A stretch of 64,000 nt of DNA from Flavobacterium tiangeerense (GTDB taxonomy: Bacteria > Bacteroidota > Bacteroidia > Flavobacteriales > Flavobacteriaceae), in contig NZ_VLKO01000004.1 of the NCBI RefSeq assembly GCF_007830355.1, positions 62,001 through 126,000 on the forward strand. The letters are read 5' to 3'. Position numbers and translations under genes: made by a program. A model generated the notes under the pieces. It saw only the letters and a program-made list of their open reading frames with translations. It searched no databases and was not told where the DNA came from. Position 1 is the stretch's first letter. Each line of letters begins with the position of its first letter. Shown one piece after another: positions 8,645-17,303 of the stretch.

Positions 8645-9844
8645 TTAAAAAACTATTAAATTTATATCGCTATGAGGCAAGTCAAACCAGTCTGCAATGG
8701 CGCTATTGGTGTGGATACCGTGGTACATATAAACTCCATTTTTTAGGCCTTTATCACAACGGATGGCGCGTTCAATGCCACCATCTTCGGCAATTTTCAT
8801 TAAGTAGGGTGAAATAATATTGCTAATGGACAAGGAAGCTGTTTTTGAGTAACGAGACGGAATGTTAGGTACGCAGTAATGCAATACATTACTCTTTATA
8901 AAAGTAGGTTTTTCATGTGAGGTAACTTCTGAAGTTTCAAAACAACCTCCAGTATCAATACTGACATCAACAATTACGGCACCATTTTTCATGTGTTCTA
9001 CCATTGTTTCTGACACTACCACTGGACATCGGTCTTTTCCTTTCATGGCACCAATGGCTACATCACAACGTCTTAAAGCTTTTAAAAGTGCTTTTGGTTG
9101 AATGGTTGAAGTAAAAATGCGTTGGTTTAAATTGTTTTGTAATCTTCGCAATTTAGTAATAGAATTGTCAAAAACTTTGACACTGGCTCCAAGACCTATG
9201 GCTGTTTTTGCAGCAAATTCGCCTACAGTTCCAGCTCCTAGAATTACAACATCAGTAGGAGGGACACCTGTAATATTACCAAATAACAAGCCTTTTCCAA
9301 GGTCATTAGTAATCATTAATTCGGCAGCAATAAGAATAGAGGCAGTACCTGCTATTTCGCTTAATGATTTTACTGCAGGATAGGTTCCATCCTCATCTTT
9401 AATATATTCAAAAGCTAATGCAATAATTTTCTTTTTGGATAAAGCTTCAAAATATGCTTTTGTTCTCGTTTTTAGTTGAATGGCCGAAATTATAATCGTT
9501 TGAGGATTCATCATTTCAATTTCACTAAGTGTGGCAGGTTCAACTTTTAAAATCATGGGACATCCAAAAACTTTTTTGGTATCACTAGTTATTTCGGCAC
9601 CAGCATTGCTGTATTCTTTGTCAGTATAACTAGAGCTTAACCCAGCACCAGCTTCAATCATCACGCGATGTCCTTGAAAAGTTAAGGAGTTTACGGCATC
9701 GGGTGTAAGGCAAATACGTCGTTCTTGAAAACTAGTTTCTTTTGGGATACCAATAAAAAGTTCACTTTTATGTCTAGCAATCTCTAGCTTTTCTTCTTGT
9801 GGTAAAAGCTGCTGTTTGGTGAATGGCGTAGTAGTAATTGACAT
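8645..9844 (-). CDS. ald: Alanine dehydrogenase
   Basis: The 399-residue protein has the AlaDH/PNT N-terminal domain (FIGIPKETSFQERRICLTPDAV) and the NAD-binding Rossmann motif VVILGAGTVGEFAA, followed by a DVSIDTGGC segment. It catalyses reversible oxidative deamination of L-alanine to pyruvate and ammonium with NAD. It lacks the membrane domains of transhydrogenase alpha subunits, which are its nearest relatives, so alanine dehydrogenase is preferred. It probably works in the cytoplasm in amino-acid catabolism. Confidence 0.88.
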   Translation of the reverse strand: MSITTTPFTKQQLLPQEEKLEIARHKSELFIGIPKETSFQERRICLTPDAVNSLTFQGHRVMIEAGAGLSSSYTDKEYSNAGAEITSDTKKVFGCPMILKVEPATLSEIEMMNPQTIIISAIQLKTRTKAYFEALSKKKIIALAFEYIKDEDGTYPAVKSLSEIAGTASILIAAELMITNDLGKGLLFGNITGVPPTDVVILGAGTVGEFAAKTAIGLGASVKVFDNSITKLRRLQNNLNQRIFTSTIQPKALLKALRRCDVAIGAMKGKDRCPVVVSETMVEHMKNGAVIVDVSIDTGGCFETSEVTSHEKPTFIKSNVLHYCVPNIPSRYSKTASLSISNIISPYLMKIAEDGGIERAIRCDKGLKNGVYMYHGIHTNSAIADWFDLPHSDINLIVF

Positions 9845-9925
9845 TTTTTTATTATGAATTAAGCGTCCAATTTACGTAAATTTCACTAATTAAAGCACTA
9901 CATTTTAGTAAATTAAAACTCAAAT

Positions 9926-10399
9926 TTAAGCTATTATTTTTTCCATTTTGATATCGGCTCTTTCATAAATTCCTGATTCGAGTGGAATTTCAGTAAAGCC
10001 AAATTTCTCATATAAATGAATTGCTGATTTCAATTTTCTGTTGGAGTATAAAATGATTTTTTCTATTCCTTTTTCTTTTGCTATAGCAAAACAGTGTAAA
10101 ATCAATTTTTTTCCTACACCCAATCCTTGCAATCTATCAGTTACTGCCATTTTACTCAACTCAAAACAGCTGTTGTCTATTTTGATTAAAGAAACGGTTC
10201 CAATTATTGCATTGTTGTACTTGGCATAAAAAATCATTCCCCCTTTGTCAATAATTTCTTTTTTAGGGTCCGAAAGTACAATTTCATCTTTAGGCTCTAC
10301 CTTAAAATATTTCTGCAACCACTCTAAATTTAAATCCTTTATTGGCGCAGCCAAATTATCAGAAAAAGGAATTATAGTAACCAAGTTGTCTTGTAGCAT
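9926..10399 (-). CDS. GNAT family N-acetyltransferase
   Basis: At 157 residues the protein covers a single GNAT domain. The acetyl-CoA binding loop QGLGVGKKL matches the Q/RxxGxG/A motif, and the final IHLYEKFGFTEIPLESGIYERADIKM segment is the standard end of the fold. The substrate cannot be inferred. It lies just downstream of tsaE on the minus strand and is probably in the same transcription unit. Confidence 0.85.
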   Translation of the reverse strand: MLQDNLVTIIPFSDNLAAPIKDLNLEWLQKYFKVEPKDEIVLSDPKKEIIDKGGMIFYAKYNNAIIGTVSLIKIDNSCFELSKMAVTDRLQGLGVGKKLILHCFAIAKEKGIEKIILYSNRKLKSAIHLYEKFGFTEIPLESGIYERADIKMEKIIA

Positions 10400-10405
10400 A
10401 CTTTT

Positions 10406-10813
10406 TTATGTCAAAGTTAATTTTCTAGTTCCATCTGTTAATGCAACGATCTGGATCACAGAGTGTGTTTCAGGAATTAAGTTTTCAATCTTTTCAGCCC
10501 ATTCTATAAAACACCAATGCCCAGAGTACAAGTATTCATCAACACCCATATCTAGAGCTTCCTCTTCTTTATTTACTCTATAAAAATCAAAGTGATAAAC
10601 CAGTTGATTTTGAGATGCTTCGTATTCATTAACTAAAGAAAAAGTTGGACTACTTGTAGCGCCTTGTACGCCTAATGATATACAAAGTTGCTTGATCAAA
10701 GTAGTTTTTCCAACACCCATTTCACCGTGAAAAAGTATGACTTTATTCGGGTTTTGGGCAATAATTTGTTGTGCTACTTCTTCTAGCTGATCAATAGAAA
10801 AAAGGATATCCAT
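10406..10813 (-). CDS. tsaE: tRNA threonylcarbamoyladenosine biosynthesis ATPase TsaE
   Basis: The protein has a P-loop FHGEMGVGKTTLIKQL and the family motifs SSPTFSLVNEY and HFDFYRV, which identify TsaE (YjeE). It works with TsaB and TsaD in making t6A37 on tRNAs that read ANN codons. I chose ATG at 10813 (135 residues, beginning MDILFSIDQ) over a longer frame from a TTG at 10840, because other TsaE proteins start near this point. The gene sits between porX and the GNAT gene on the minus strand. Confidence 0.92.
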   Translation of the reverse strand: MDILFSIDQLEEVAQQIIAQNPNKVILFHGEMGVGKTTLIKQLCISLGVQGATSSPTFSLVNEYEASQNQLVYHFDFYRVNKEEEALDMGVDEYLYSGHWCFIEWAEKIENLIPETHSVIQIVALTDGTRKLTLT

Positions 10814-10885
10814 TCTGATAAAATTATTTAAAGTTGACAATTTAAGTTTTTGGTCTTAGACTGAAAACTGAGACTGATTGCTTTT

Positions 10886-12466
10886 TTACTTCGGATTAAA
10901 AACTAAAAACGGAATAATCATTTCTTCCAGAGAAATTCCTCCGTGTTGATACGTGTTTTTATAATAACTCACATAATGATTATAATTGTTAACGTAAGCT
11001 AAAAACAAATCACTTTTTGCAAAAATAAACGAACTACTCATATTAATAGCAGGTAAGCCAATATTTTTTGGATCTTTTACAGCATATACATCTTTGTATT
11101 CGTAAGTAAGGCTTCTGCCTGTTTTATATCTCAGATTTAGACTCGTATTTTTATCCCCCACAACCTTTGATGGGTTTTTTACATTTATAGTGCCATGGTC
11201 TGTGGTAATAATTAATTTGAAGCCCATTTTTTGTGCCTGTTGAATAATTTCTAGCAAAGGCGAATTTTTAAACCAGCTCAAAGTCAGGGAACGATAGGCT
11301 TTATCATCAGATGCTAATTCTTTCACTACGTCCATTTCTGTTTTGGCATGTGATAGCATATCCACAAAATTATAAACAATAGTAACCAAATCATTGTCTT
11401 TTAAAGCTTTGAAACTTTCAGATAATTTTTTACCGCCAGCAAGACTCGTAATTTTAAAATAATCTTCTTTAATAGTAAGTCCTAATCGCTTGATTTGTGC
11501 GGTCAAAAATTCGGCTTCAAATAAGTTTTTACCGCCTTCTTCTGGATCGTTTTTCCAGTATTGTGGGAACTGTTTTTCCATATCTAACGGCGTTAAACCC
11601 GAGAAGATTGCGTTCCTTGCATACTGCGTGGCAGTTGGTAAAATAGAGTAGTAGGGAACCTCTTTTTCTAATTTATAATAATTGCCTACCACCGTTTCAA
11701 AGGTTTTCCATTGGTCGTAGCGCAAGTTGTCAATCACAACAAATAAAATAGGCTTGTCTTTTTTCTTAAGTTCCGGCAAAACGAGCTCTTTAAATAAGGT
11801 ATGCGATTGTATTGGTCGGTCGGCATCGGTAACACTTGTGACTTTTTTAGGCATCGGTGCAAACCAATCTTCATAATTTCGTTCTATAAACTTACCAAAC
11901 TGCGAGTTGGCTTCTACTTTTTGAGATTCTAGAATTTGAATCATCCCTTGATCATCAATGTTTTCTAACTCAAGCTCCCAAAAAATCAATTTTTTGTACA
12001 ATTCTATCCAATCTTCAAAGGAATTCACCATCCCCATTTCCATTGCTATTTTGCGAAACTCTTTTTGATAATCGAGTGTTGTCTTTTGAGAAATCAATCG
12101 CGAATGATCTAAGTTTTTCTTCAAACTCAGTAAAATTTGGTTTGGATTTACGGGTTTGATCAAATAATCTGCAATTTTAGACCCAATCGCCTCCTCCATG
12201 ATATACTCTTCCTCACTTTTTGTAATCATGATCATAGGAATTGCTGATTTCTTTTCTTTCATTTCTGAAAGTGTTTCCAATCCGCTCATTCCAGGCATAT
12301 TTTCATCCAAAAAAACGATGTCAAAATTGTTTTCTTCAAATATCGCAATTGCATCTAAGCCATTGTTACAGGTAGTAACTTCGTAGTTTTTCTTTTCTAG
12401 AAATAATATATGTGGTTTCAAAAGGTCAATTTCATCATCAACCCAAAGTATTTTTATCTTATCCAT
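10886..12466 (-). CDS. porX: PorX-type response regulator with PglZ/alkaline-phosphatase-like effector domain
   Basis: The 526-residue protein has an N-terminal receiver domain with acidic pair D10-D11, phospho-acceptor D54 and Lys104. A helical linker and a large C-terminal PglZ/alkaline-phosphatase-superfamily domain follow (about residues 205-526, with FVVIDNLRYDQW and ITTDHGT metal-ligand-like segments). This architecture is that of PorX, which together with the PorY kinase and SigP controls type IX secretion genes in Porphyromonas and relatives. It implies a T9SS in this organism, consistent with the T9SS signal on the GH5 enzyme at 50920-52845. No partner kinase is in the window. Confidence 0.9.
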   Translation of the reverse strand: MDKIKILWVDDEIDLLKPHILFLEKKNYEVTTCNNGLDAIAIFEENNFDIVFLDENMPGMSGLETLSEMKEKKSAIPMIMITKSEEEYIMEEAIGSKIADYLIKPVNPNQILLSLKKNLDHSRLISQKTTLDYQKEFRKIAMEMGMVNSFEDWIELYKKLIFWELELENIDDQGMIQILESQKVEANSQFGKFIERNYEDWFAPMPKKVTSVTDADRPIQSHTLFKELVLPELKKKDKPILFVVIDNLRYDQWKTFETVVGNYYKLEKEVPYYSILPTATQYARNAIFSGLTPLDMEKQFPQYWKNDPEEGGKNLFEAEFLTAQIKRLGLTIKEDYFKITSLAGGKKLSESFKALKDNDLVTIVYNFVDMLSHAKTEMDVVKELASDDKAYRSLTLSWFKNSPLLEIIQQAQKMGFKLIITTDHGTINVKNPSKVVGDKNTSLNLRYKTGRSLTYEYKDVYAVKDPKNIGLPAINMSSSFIFAKSDLFLAYVNNYNHYVSYYKNTYQHGGISLEEMIIPFLVFNPK

Positions 12467-12951
12467 ATGGTATGCAATTGGTGTGTATTACTCTAAATTT
12501 TTGTGCCAAATTACATTATTTAAAGTGTCAAGCGTGCTAATTTTATTATAATTTTTACTTTAAAATATTTGTTCCCTAAAAAAACTATTTAAAAATTTAA
12601 AACTACAAATAGGGCGTTACCTTTCCTTCGTAAACTTCGTCAGGTCAGGCTGTGCGCTGTATCTTTGCTTTTTTAAAGAAAAAAAGCAAAGGATGCCGCT
12701 TCCATCCTTAACGCTCATTAAACTACTATATGACATATTTGAATTAAAATTGTTTAAATACAATATGTAGACACTTTTTTTAGTTAATTGTATTGTAAAA
12801 ATAAAGATTTTTATCCTAAACTTTAATAAAAAATTAGGACTACAAGTACGTTAATAGTACACTTTGTTTAGTAAATTGTAAGAACAAATAATTTTATTTT
12901 CAAAAACATTAAATATCACCCTAACTAATTGTTAATTAAAACAGTACTATC
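12467..12951. other. Intergenic region between porX and the 93-residue protein gene
   Basis: This 485-bp stretch has no credible open frame. Its only structure is the GC-richer element at 12612-12714. The remainder is AT-rich, and I see no TAnnTTTG element clearly placed for either neighbour. Confidence 0.5.
12612..12714 (+). repeat. Structured GC-richer intergenic element, copy 2 (about 103 bp)
   Basis: The block begins GGGCGTTAC and ends TTAACGC, giving imperfect inverted ends (GGGCGTT against GAGCGTT). It holds a strong hairpin at its centre (TTTGCTTTTTT pairing with AAAAAAAGCAAA) and a small GGAT/ATCC hairpin. Relative to copy 1 at 8108-8211 read on the minus strand, it shares the GGGCGT start, a CTGTRCG-like segment around one third of the way, a central A/T-run hairpin and an ACGC end. 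There is no open frame. Confidence 0.6.
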
Positions 12952-13233
12952 ATGACCGAAGATTTTATAACTATCGACAAAGAAGCTATTGCTGCACTTA
13001 AATTCCCTAATACCGATGTTTTAGAGGATAACGACCAAATAAAAATGAGAATTAGCGAAGTCAACAGAGCGTTATCATTAGGAAACCTGGAACATTCTAA
13101 AATAAAAATATTTTTTGAAGATGTTGAATCAAAAAAAGTGGTGGATACTACGGTTTGGGCTGTAACGGACAAAAATATCATCTTGAAACAAGGAGTGATG
13201 ATTCCTATTAACCGTATTCATAAACTATTTTAA
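12952..13233 (+). CDS. Conserved-looking hypothetical protein, 93 residues
   Basis: I do not recognise a domain. The protein is soluble, acidic, without signal peptide or membrane segment. It starts MTEDFITIDKEAIAALKFP and ends IPINRIHKLF, and predicted secondary structure looks like alternating helix and beta strands. Codon use and the clean frame argue that it is a real gene. It stands alone, with a structured element upstream and a long inverted repeat directly downstream, suggesting a monocistronic transcript. Confidence 0.6.
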   Translation: MTEDFITIDKEAIAALKFPNTDVLEDNDQIKMRISEVNRALSLGNLEHSKIKIFFEDVESKKVVDTTVWAVTDKNIILKQGVMIPINRIHKLF

Positions 13234-13246
13234 AAAAAGAAGCTTT

Positions 13247-13298
13247 GCGAAACAAAATTTTTAAAATCTAAAACAAGATGCTATCAATTTTGTTTCGC
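13247..13298. terminator. Long inverted repeat downstream of the 93-residue protein gene
   Basis: GCGAAACAAAATT at 13247-13259 pairs perfectly with AATTTTGTTTCGC at 13286-13298 (13 bp) across a 26-nt loop. There is no strong T-run after it, so it may be a terminator of weak type or an RNA-stabilising stem. Confidence 0.5.
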
Positions 13299-13349
13299 GT
13301 TTCAATCAATATGTAAAAAGTTGTTGTAGTGTAAATGATAGTTAATATG

Positions 13350-13357
13350 TACCTTTG
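13350..13357 (+). promoter_or_regulatory. -7 promoter element (TACCTTTG) for the RecD-like helicase gene
   Basis: TACCTTTG fits TAnnTTTG. A TTG lies upstream at 13324-13326, with a 23-bp spacer that is slightly long. Transcription would begin about 13363, which excludes the upstream alternative start at 13355 and supports ATG 13385. Confidence 0.5.
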
Positions 13358-13384
13358 ATACTTATTTATGCCAACAAAATCCCT

Positions 13385-14806
13385 ATGAATTCCTCCTTGT
13401 TTTACAGTCTTTTACAGAGAAAATTTCCATATCAGCCCACTTACAAACAAGATGTTTTTTTTCAAAAAATAGCCATTTTTTTGACTGAAACAGAGAATAA
13501 GACCATTTTTGTACTCAAAGGATATGCAGGAACAGGAAAAACCACTGTAATCTCTACCATTGTTAACAGCTTAATAGACATTAATAAAAAATATGTTTTA
13601 CTGGCTCCGACAGGTCGTGCAGCCAAGGTAATTGCTAATTATTCTGACAAACCTGCTTTTACCATTCATAAAAAAATCTATTTTCCTAAAAAATCTTCTG
13701 GTGGTGGCGTATCATTTACTTTACAACCCAACAAACACAAAAACACCATTTTCATCGTCGATGAAGCTTCCATGATTTCGGATACGAATTCGGATTCTAA
13801 GTTGTATGAAAACGGCTCCTTATTAGATGACTTGATTTCCTATGTTTATTCAGGAGCGAACTGCAAAATGATTTTATTAGGAGATACGGCTCAGTTGCCT
13901 CCGGTGAATTTGGATATCAGCCCAGCGCTTGATATTCGAACACTTGGTATGAATTACGATAAAGAAGTTGAACACATCGAATTGGACGAAGTCATGCGTC
14001 AAGAAGAAAATTCAGGAATTTTATTCAACGCCACAGAATTACGCGAAGTACTCAAAGAATCTTTTATAACTGATTTTAAATTCGACCTCAAAAAATTCAA
14101 AGATATTGTGCGCTTGACAGACGGCTACGATATTCAAGACGCCATCAACTCTGCCTACAGTAATTACAGCATTGAAGATACCGCATTTATTGTGCGCTCT
14201 AATAAAAGAGCCAATCAATACAACGAACAAATTCGAACCAAAATTCTCGATAAAGAGAGCGAGCTTTCTACAGGAGATTTTTTAATGGTGGTGAAGAACA
14301 ATTATTTTTGGCTAAAGGATTCTGACCAGGCAGGTTTTATCGCCAATGGTGATATTATTGAAGTACTTGAAATTTTTAGCATCAAGGAGTTGTACAGCTT
14401 CAAATTTGCCAAAGTAAAAATAAGAATGGTGGATTATCCAGATCAAAAACCAATAGAAACTGTTTTGCTTTTAGATACCATCAAAAGCGAATCTCCTTCA
14501 CTCACCTACGAAGAATCAAACCGACTCTATCAAGAAGTCTTGAAGGATTACGAGGGCGAAACTAAATTCAAACAATTCCAAAAAGTAAAAGCAAATGAAT
14601 ATTTTAATGGTTTGCAGGTGAAATTCTCCTACGCCATTACATGTCATAAATCACAAGGAGGGCAGTGGAATACTGTTTTTATAGAGCAACCTTATTTGCC
14701 AGATGGTGTTAACCGTGATTACATTAGATGGTTATACACCGCAATGACGCGTGCCAAAAACAAATTGTATTTAATTGGTTTTAAGGATGATAGTTTTGTA
14801 GAGTAA
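13385..14806 (+). CDS. RecD/Dda-like ATP-dependent DNA helicase
   Basis: From ATG 13385 the protein has 473 residues. The Walker A motif is GYAGTGKTT and Walker B is FIVDEASM. ILLGDTAQLPPV is superfamily 1 motif III, and the C-terminal YAITCHKSQGGQWNTV and YTAMTRAKNKLYLIG are motifs V and VI. The set is that of 5'-3' SF1B helicases such as RecD2 and Dda. There is no RecBCD-type N-terminal domain, and no recB or recC is nearby. It probably acts in repair or fork restart. A promoter element overlapping the longer frame decides the start. Confidence 0.85.
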   Translation: MNSSLFYSLLQRKFPYQPTYKQDVFFQKIAIFLTETENKTIFVLKGYAGTGKTTVISTIVNSLIDINKKYVLLAPTGRAAKVIANYSDKPAFTIHKKIYFPKKSSGGGVSFTLQPNKHKNTIFIVDEASMISDTNSDSKLYENGSLLDDLISYVYSGANCKMILLGDTAQLPPVNLDISPALDIRTLGMNYDKEVEHIELDEVMRQEENSGILFNATELREVLKESFITDFKFDLKKFKDIVRLTDGYDIQDAINSAYSNYSIEDTAFIVRSNKRANQYNEQIRTKILDKESELSTGDFLMVVKNNYFWLKDSDQAGFIANGDIIEVLEIFSIKELYSFKFAKVKIRMVDYPDQKPIETVLLLDTIKSESPSLTYEESNRLYQEVLKDYEGETKFKQFQKVKANEYFNGLQVKFSYAITCHKSQGGQWNTVFIEQPYLPDGVNRDYIRWLYTAMTRAKNKLYLIGFKDDSFVE

Positions 14807-14904
14807 ATCAAATAAACATTTAAGTCATGAAAGCTAAATTCAATAAAAAACTTTATTGATGTCATAAGATTTAAATCGTTCACTAATTATAAAATAGTTT
14901 AGTT

Positions 14905-15735
14905 ATGAATTCATTAAACGATTTACATAAAATTTCAGGCTCTTTTTCAAACACCGAAAAAATGCCAGTTTTGTTTCTTGGTCATGGCAGTCCCATGAAT
15001 GCCATTGAAGAAAATCAGTTTGTAACTGGATTTAGGAATTTAGCCAAATCCTTACCACAACCCAACGCTATTTTGTGTATTTCGGCGCATTGGTATACCA
15101 ACGGAACCAAGGTTACAGCAATGGAAATGCCAAGAACTATTCACGATTTTGGAGGTTTTCCGCAAGCGTTATTTGACGTGCAATATCCTGCAAAAGGTAG
15201 TCCGGAATTAGCAGTAGAAACTAAACAATTATTGACGCCAGTCGCGGTTGAACTCGATGAACATTGGGGATTAGATCACGGTGCATGGAGTGTAATTAAA
15301 CATTTATATCCACAGGCCAATGTTCCTGTAATTCAGCTAAGTATTGATTATACAAAACCTGCGCAATACCATTTTGATTTGGCACAAAAATTAAGTGCTT
15401 TACGTACCAAAGGAGTTTTAATTGTTGGTAGCGGTAACATTATTCACAATTTGAGATTAGTTGATTTTCCAAATTTAGATAAAGATAATTACGGTTACGA
15501 TTGGGCAATAGAAGCTCGTGAAACTATCAACTCGCATTTATTAGACGGAAATTTTCAACCACTCTTAGATTTTGAAAACCAAAGTAAGGCGCTTCAATTA
15601 GCAATCCCAACTCCAGAACATTATTTGCCTTTGATTTATACTTTGGGTTTAAAAGGAAAACAAGAAGAACTCAGTTTGTTCAATGATAAGTTATTAGGAG
15701 GATCGTTGAGTATGACTTCAGTGAAAATAATGTAA
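14905..15735 (+). CDS. ygiD: 4,5-DOPA dioxygenase-like extradiol ring-cleavage protein (YgiD family)
   Basis: The 276-residue protein is a LigB-type class III extradiol dioxygenase. MPVLFLGHGSPMNAI supplies the first metal-binding His, CISAHWYTNG the second, and LDHGAWSVIKHLYP and GSGNIIHNLR further active-site residues. The Escherichia coli homologue cleaves L-DOPA in vitro, and the natural substrate is uncertain. It is cytoplasmic. It stands alone between the helicase gene and kdsB on the same strand. Confidence 0.87.
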   Translation: MNSLNDLHKISGSFSNTEKMPVLFLGHGSPMNAIEENQFVTGFRNLAKSLPQPNAILCISAHWYTNGTKVTAMEMPRTIHDFGGFPQALFDVQYPAKGSPELAVETKQLLTPVAVELDEHWGLDHGAWSVIKHLYPQANVPVIQLSIDYTKPAQYHFDLAQKLSALRTKGVLIVGSGNIIHNLRLVDFPNLDKDNYGYDWAIEARETINSHLLDGNFQPLLDFENQSKALQLAIPTPEHYLPLIYTLGLKGKQEELSLFNDKLLGGSLSMTSVKIM

Positions 15736-15809
15736 CATTGGCAAACCAAACCAATCAAAACCAATTCTAAAATAGCACGAAAATAATTTCATCCTTGGTT
15801 GCAATGATG

Positions 15810-15817
15810 TATTTTTG
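15810..15817 (+). promoter_or_regulatory. -7 promoter element (TATTTTTG) for kdsB
   Basis: TATTTTTG matches the Bacteroidota -7 element, 21 bp before ATG 15839. It overlaps the TTG at 15815 that would be an alternative start, so that start is unlikely. Confidence 0.5.
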
Positions 15818-15838
15818 AACTCAAACTTTTTAAACCAT

Positions 15839-16564
15839 ATGAAGATAATAGCAGTCATTCCCGCACGATACGCCTCTACACGATTCCCCGCTAAACTAAT
15901 GCAAGATCTTGGAGGGAAAACCGTAATACTAAGAACCTATCAAGCAGCCATAAACACGAAATTGTTTGATGATGTATTTGTAGTGACGGATTCCGATTTA
16001 ATTTATGACGAAATTATTTCTAATGGTGGAAAAGCTATCCGAAGCATCAAAGAACATGAATCTGGAAGTGATCGAATTGCCGAAGCAGTCGAAAATCTAG
16101 ATGTAGATATTGTGATTAATGTACAAGGTGACGAACCCTTTATTGATGCCGAACCGCTAGCAAAAGTTATTGAAGTTTTTAGAAACGATTTGGATAAAAA
16201 AGTAGATTTAGCATCCTTAATGCGCGAAATCACTAATCAAGAAGATATCAATAATCCAAATAATGTTAAGGTTGTAGTAGATCAAAACAGTTTTGCTTTG
16301 TATTTCTCCCGATCTGTAATTCCTTATCCACGAGAACAAAATGTAGGTGTTCGATACATGCAACATATTGGTATTTATGCTTTTAGAAAACAAGCTTTAT
16401 TAGATTTTTACAGTTTACCAATGCAATCTTTGGAAGCATCCGAAAAACTAGAGCAATTGCGCTATCTTGAATTTGGCAAACGAATCAAAATGGTCGAGAC
16501 CACACACGTAGGAATTGGGATTGATACTCTTGAAGATTTAGAAAAAGCTAGAAAAATGCTCTAA
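15839..16564 (+). CDS. kdsB: 3-deoxy-manno-octulosonate cytidylyltransferase
   Basis: From ATG 15839 it has 241 residues. The N-terminal nucleotide-binding motif [17 protein letters not shown], the [10 protein letters not shown] metal site and the late QHIGIYAFR and [11 protein letters not shown] segments are diagnostic of KdsB. It activates KDO with CTP for lipid A core assembly in the cytoplasm. A longer frame from TTG 15815 would add eight residues but overlaps a promoter element. It converges on the spermidine-synthase-like gene. Confidence 0.95.
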   Translation: MKIIAVIPARYASTRFPAKLMQDLGGKTVILRTYQAAINTKLFDDVFVVTDSDLIYDEIISNGGKAIRSIKEHESGSDRIAEAVENLDVDIVINVQGDEPFIDAEPLAKVIEVFRNDLDKKVDLASLMREITNQEDINNPNNVKVVVDQNSFALYFSRSVIPYPREQNVGVRYMQHIGIYAFRKQALLDFYSLPMQSLEASEKLEQLRYLEFGKRIKMVETTHVGIGIDTLEDLEKARKML

Positions 16565-16576
16565 AATAACGAGTTA

Positions 16577-17242
16577 CTACGCTAATTTTTCAATTACAAT
16601 GAGTTCATTGTGAATTTCTATTCGGGGAATAGTTCTAATTTTAAATTGCGGATGGACGAAATCAGTAATATATTTTTTATTTCTACTGTTCTGATCATCG
16701 TTCAAAATCATGGTGTTGAATAGAATAAAACCTTTTGATTTAAGGAGGTAACAAAGCCTATTGGTAAAAAAGGTTTCGAATAAAAAATAAGGCATCGTAG
16801 TGTCTTGAAATATATCAATAATGATTAAATCGTATTTTTCTTTAGTTTTTAACACAAATTCAAAAGCGTCGTCGATTACAATTTCTAAATTTTCAACTTC
16901 ATTCAATTTGAAATAGGTATTTGCAATATGAATAATTTCGGGATCTATCTCAACTCCCGTTAGTTTGCCTTTAAATTTCACTTCGTCTACTAATGTTTTA
17001 ATAACGCTTCCTCCGGCAACACCTAGAATTAAGATGCGTTCCATTTTTACTATCTTTTCAAAACCAATACTTTTTAATCCGAGTCTTAAAATACGTTGTA
17101 AACTACCATAAGAGTAGTTCGCATTTTTTGAATCTAAAACCAATTCTCCATTTGCCCAAGTAACTTCAATTGAATGGCTAATGCTTGATTTTGTTTCAAA
17201 AATTTTAACAGGAATTAAATAGCTCAATATTTTTTTGATCAT
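16577..17242 (-). CDS. Spermidine synthase-like class I methyltransferase-fold protein
   Basis: The 221-residue protein has a Rossmann core with a glycine loop ILILGVAGGSVIKTL, the acidic residue GVEIDPEIIHIA, and DLIIIDIFQD, the spermidine synthase/PMT layout. The strict GGGDGG loop of true SpeE is changed to GVAGGS, and the protein is shorter than SpeE (about 280 residues), so aminopropyl transfer is not assured. It may be one of the SpeE-like methyltransferases of unknown substrate. It converges with kdsB with a 12-bp gap and no clear terminator. Confidence 0.72.
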   Translation of the reverse strand: MIKKILSYLIPVKIFETKSSISHSIEVTWANGELVLDSKNANYSYGSLQRILRLGLKSIGFEKIVKMERILILGVAGGSVIKTLVDEVKFKGKLTGVEIDPEIIHIANTYFKLNEVENLEIVIDDAFEFVLKTKEKYDLIIIDIFQDTTMPYFLFETFFTNRLCYLLKSKGFILFNTMILNDDQNSRNKKYITDFVHPQFKIRTIPRIEIHNELIVIEKLA

Positions 17243-17303
17243 TACGAATGGTTTTAACCAAAAATAAGTTTTTTATCATTTATTTTGTCACAAAATCTAA
17301 GTA

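Noticed and set aside
13355..13384. Longer start for the RecD-like helicase
   Set aside because: It overlaps the -7 element, and the predicted transcript would begin after it.
15815..15838. Longer kdsB frame from a TTG
   Set aside because: The TTG is the end of a TATTTTTG promoter element, and KdsB proteins start at the [10 protein letters not shown] methionine.
16577..17242. Assigning speE to the spermidine-synthase-like gene
   Set aside because: The glycine loop is altered and the protein is short, and it is not near the polyamine operon, so the symbol is withheld.
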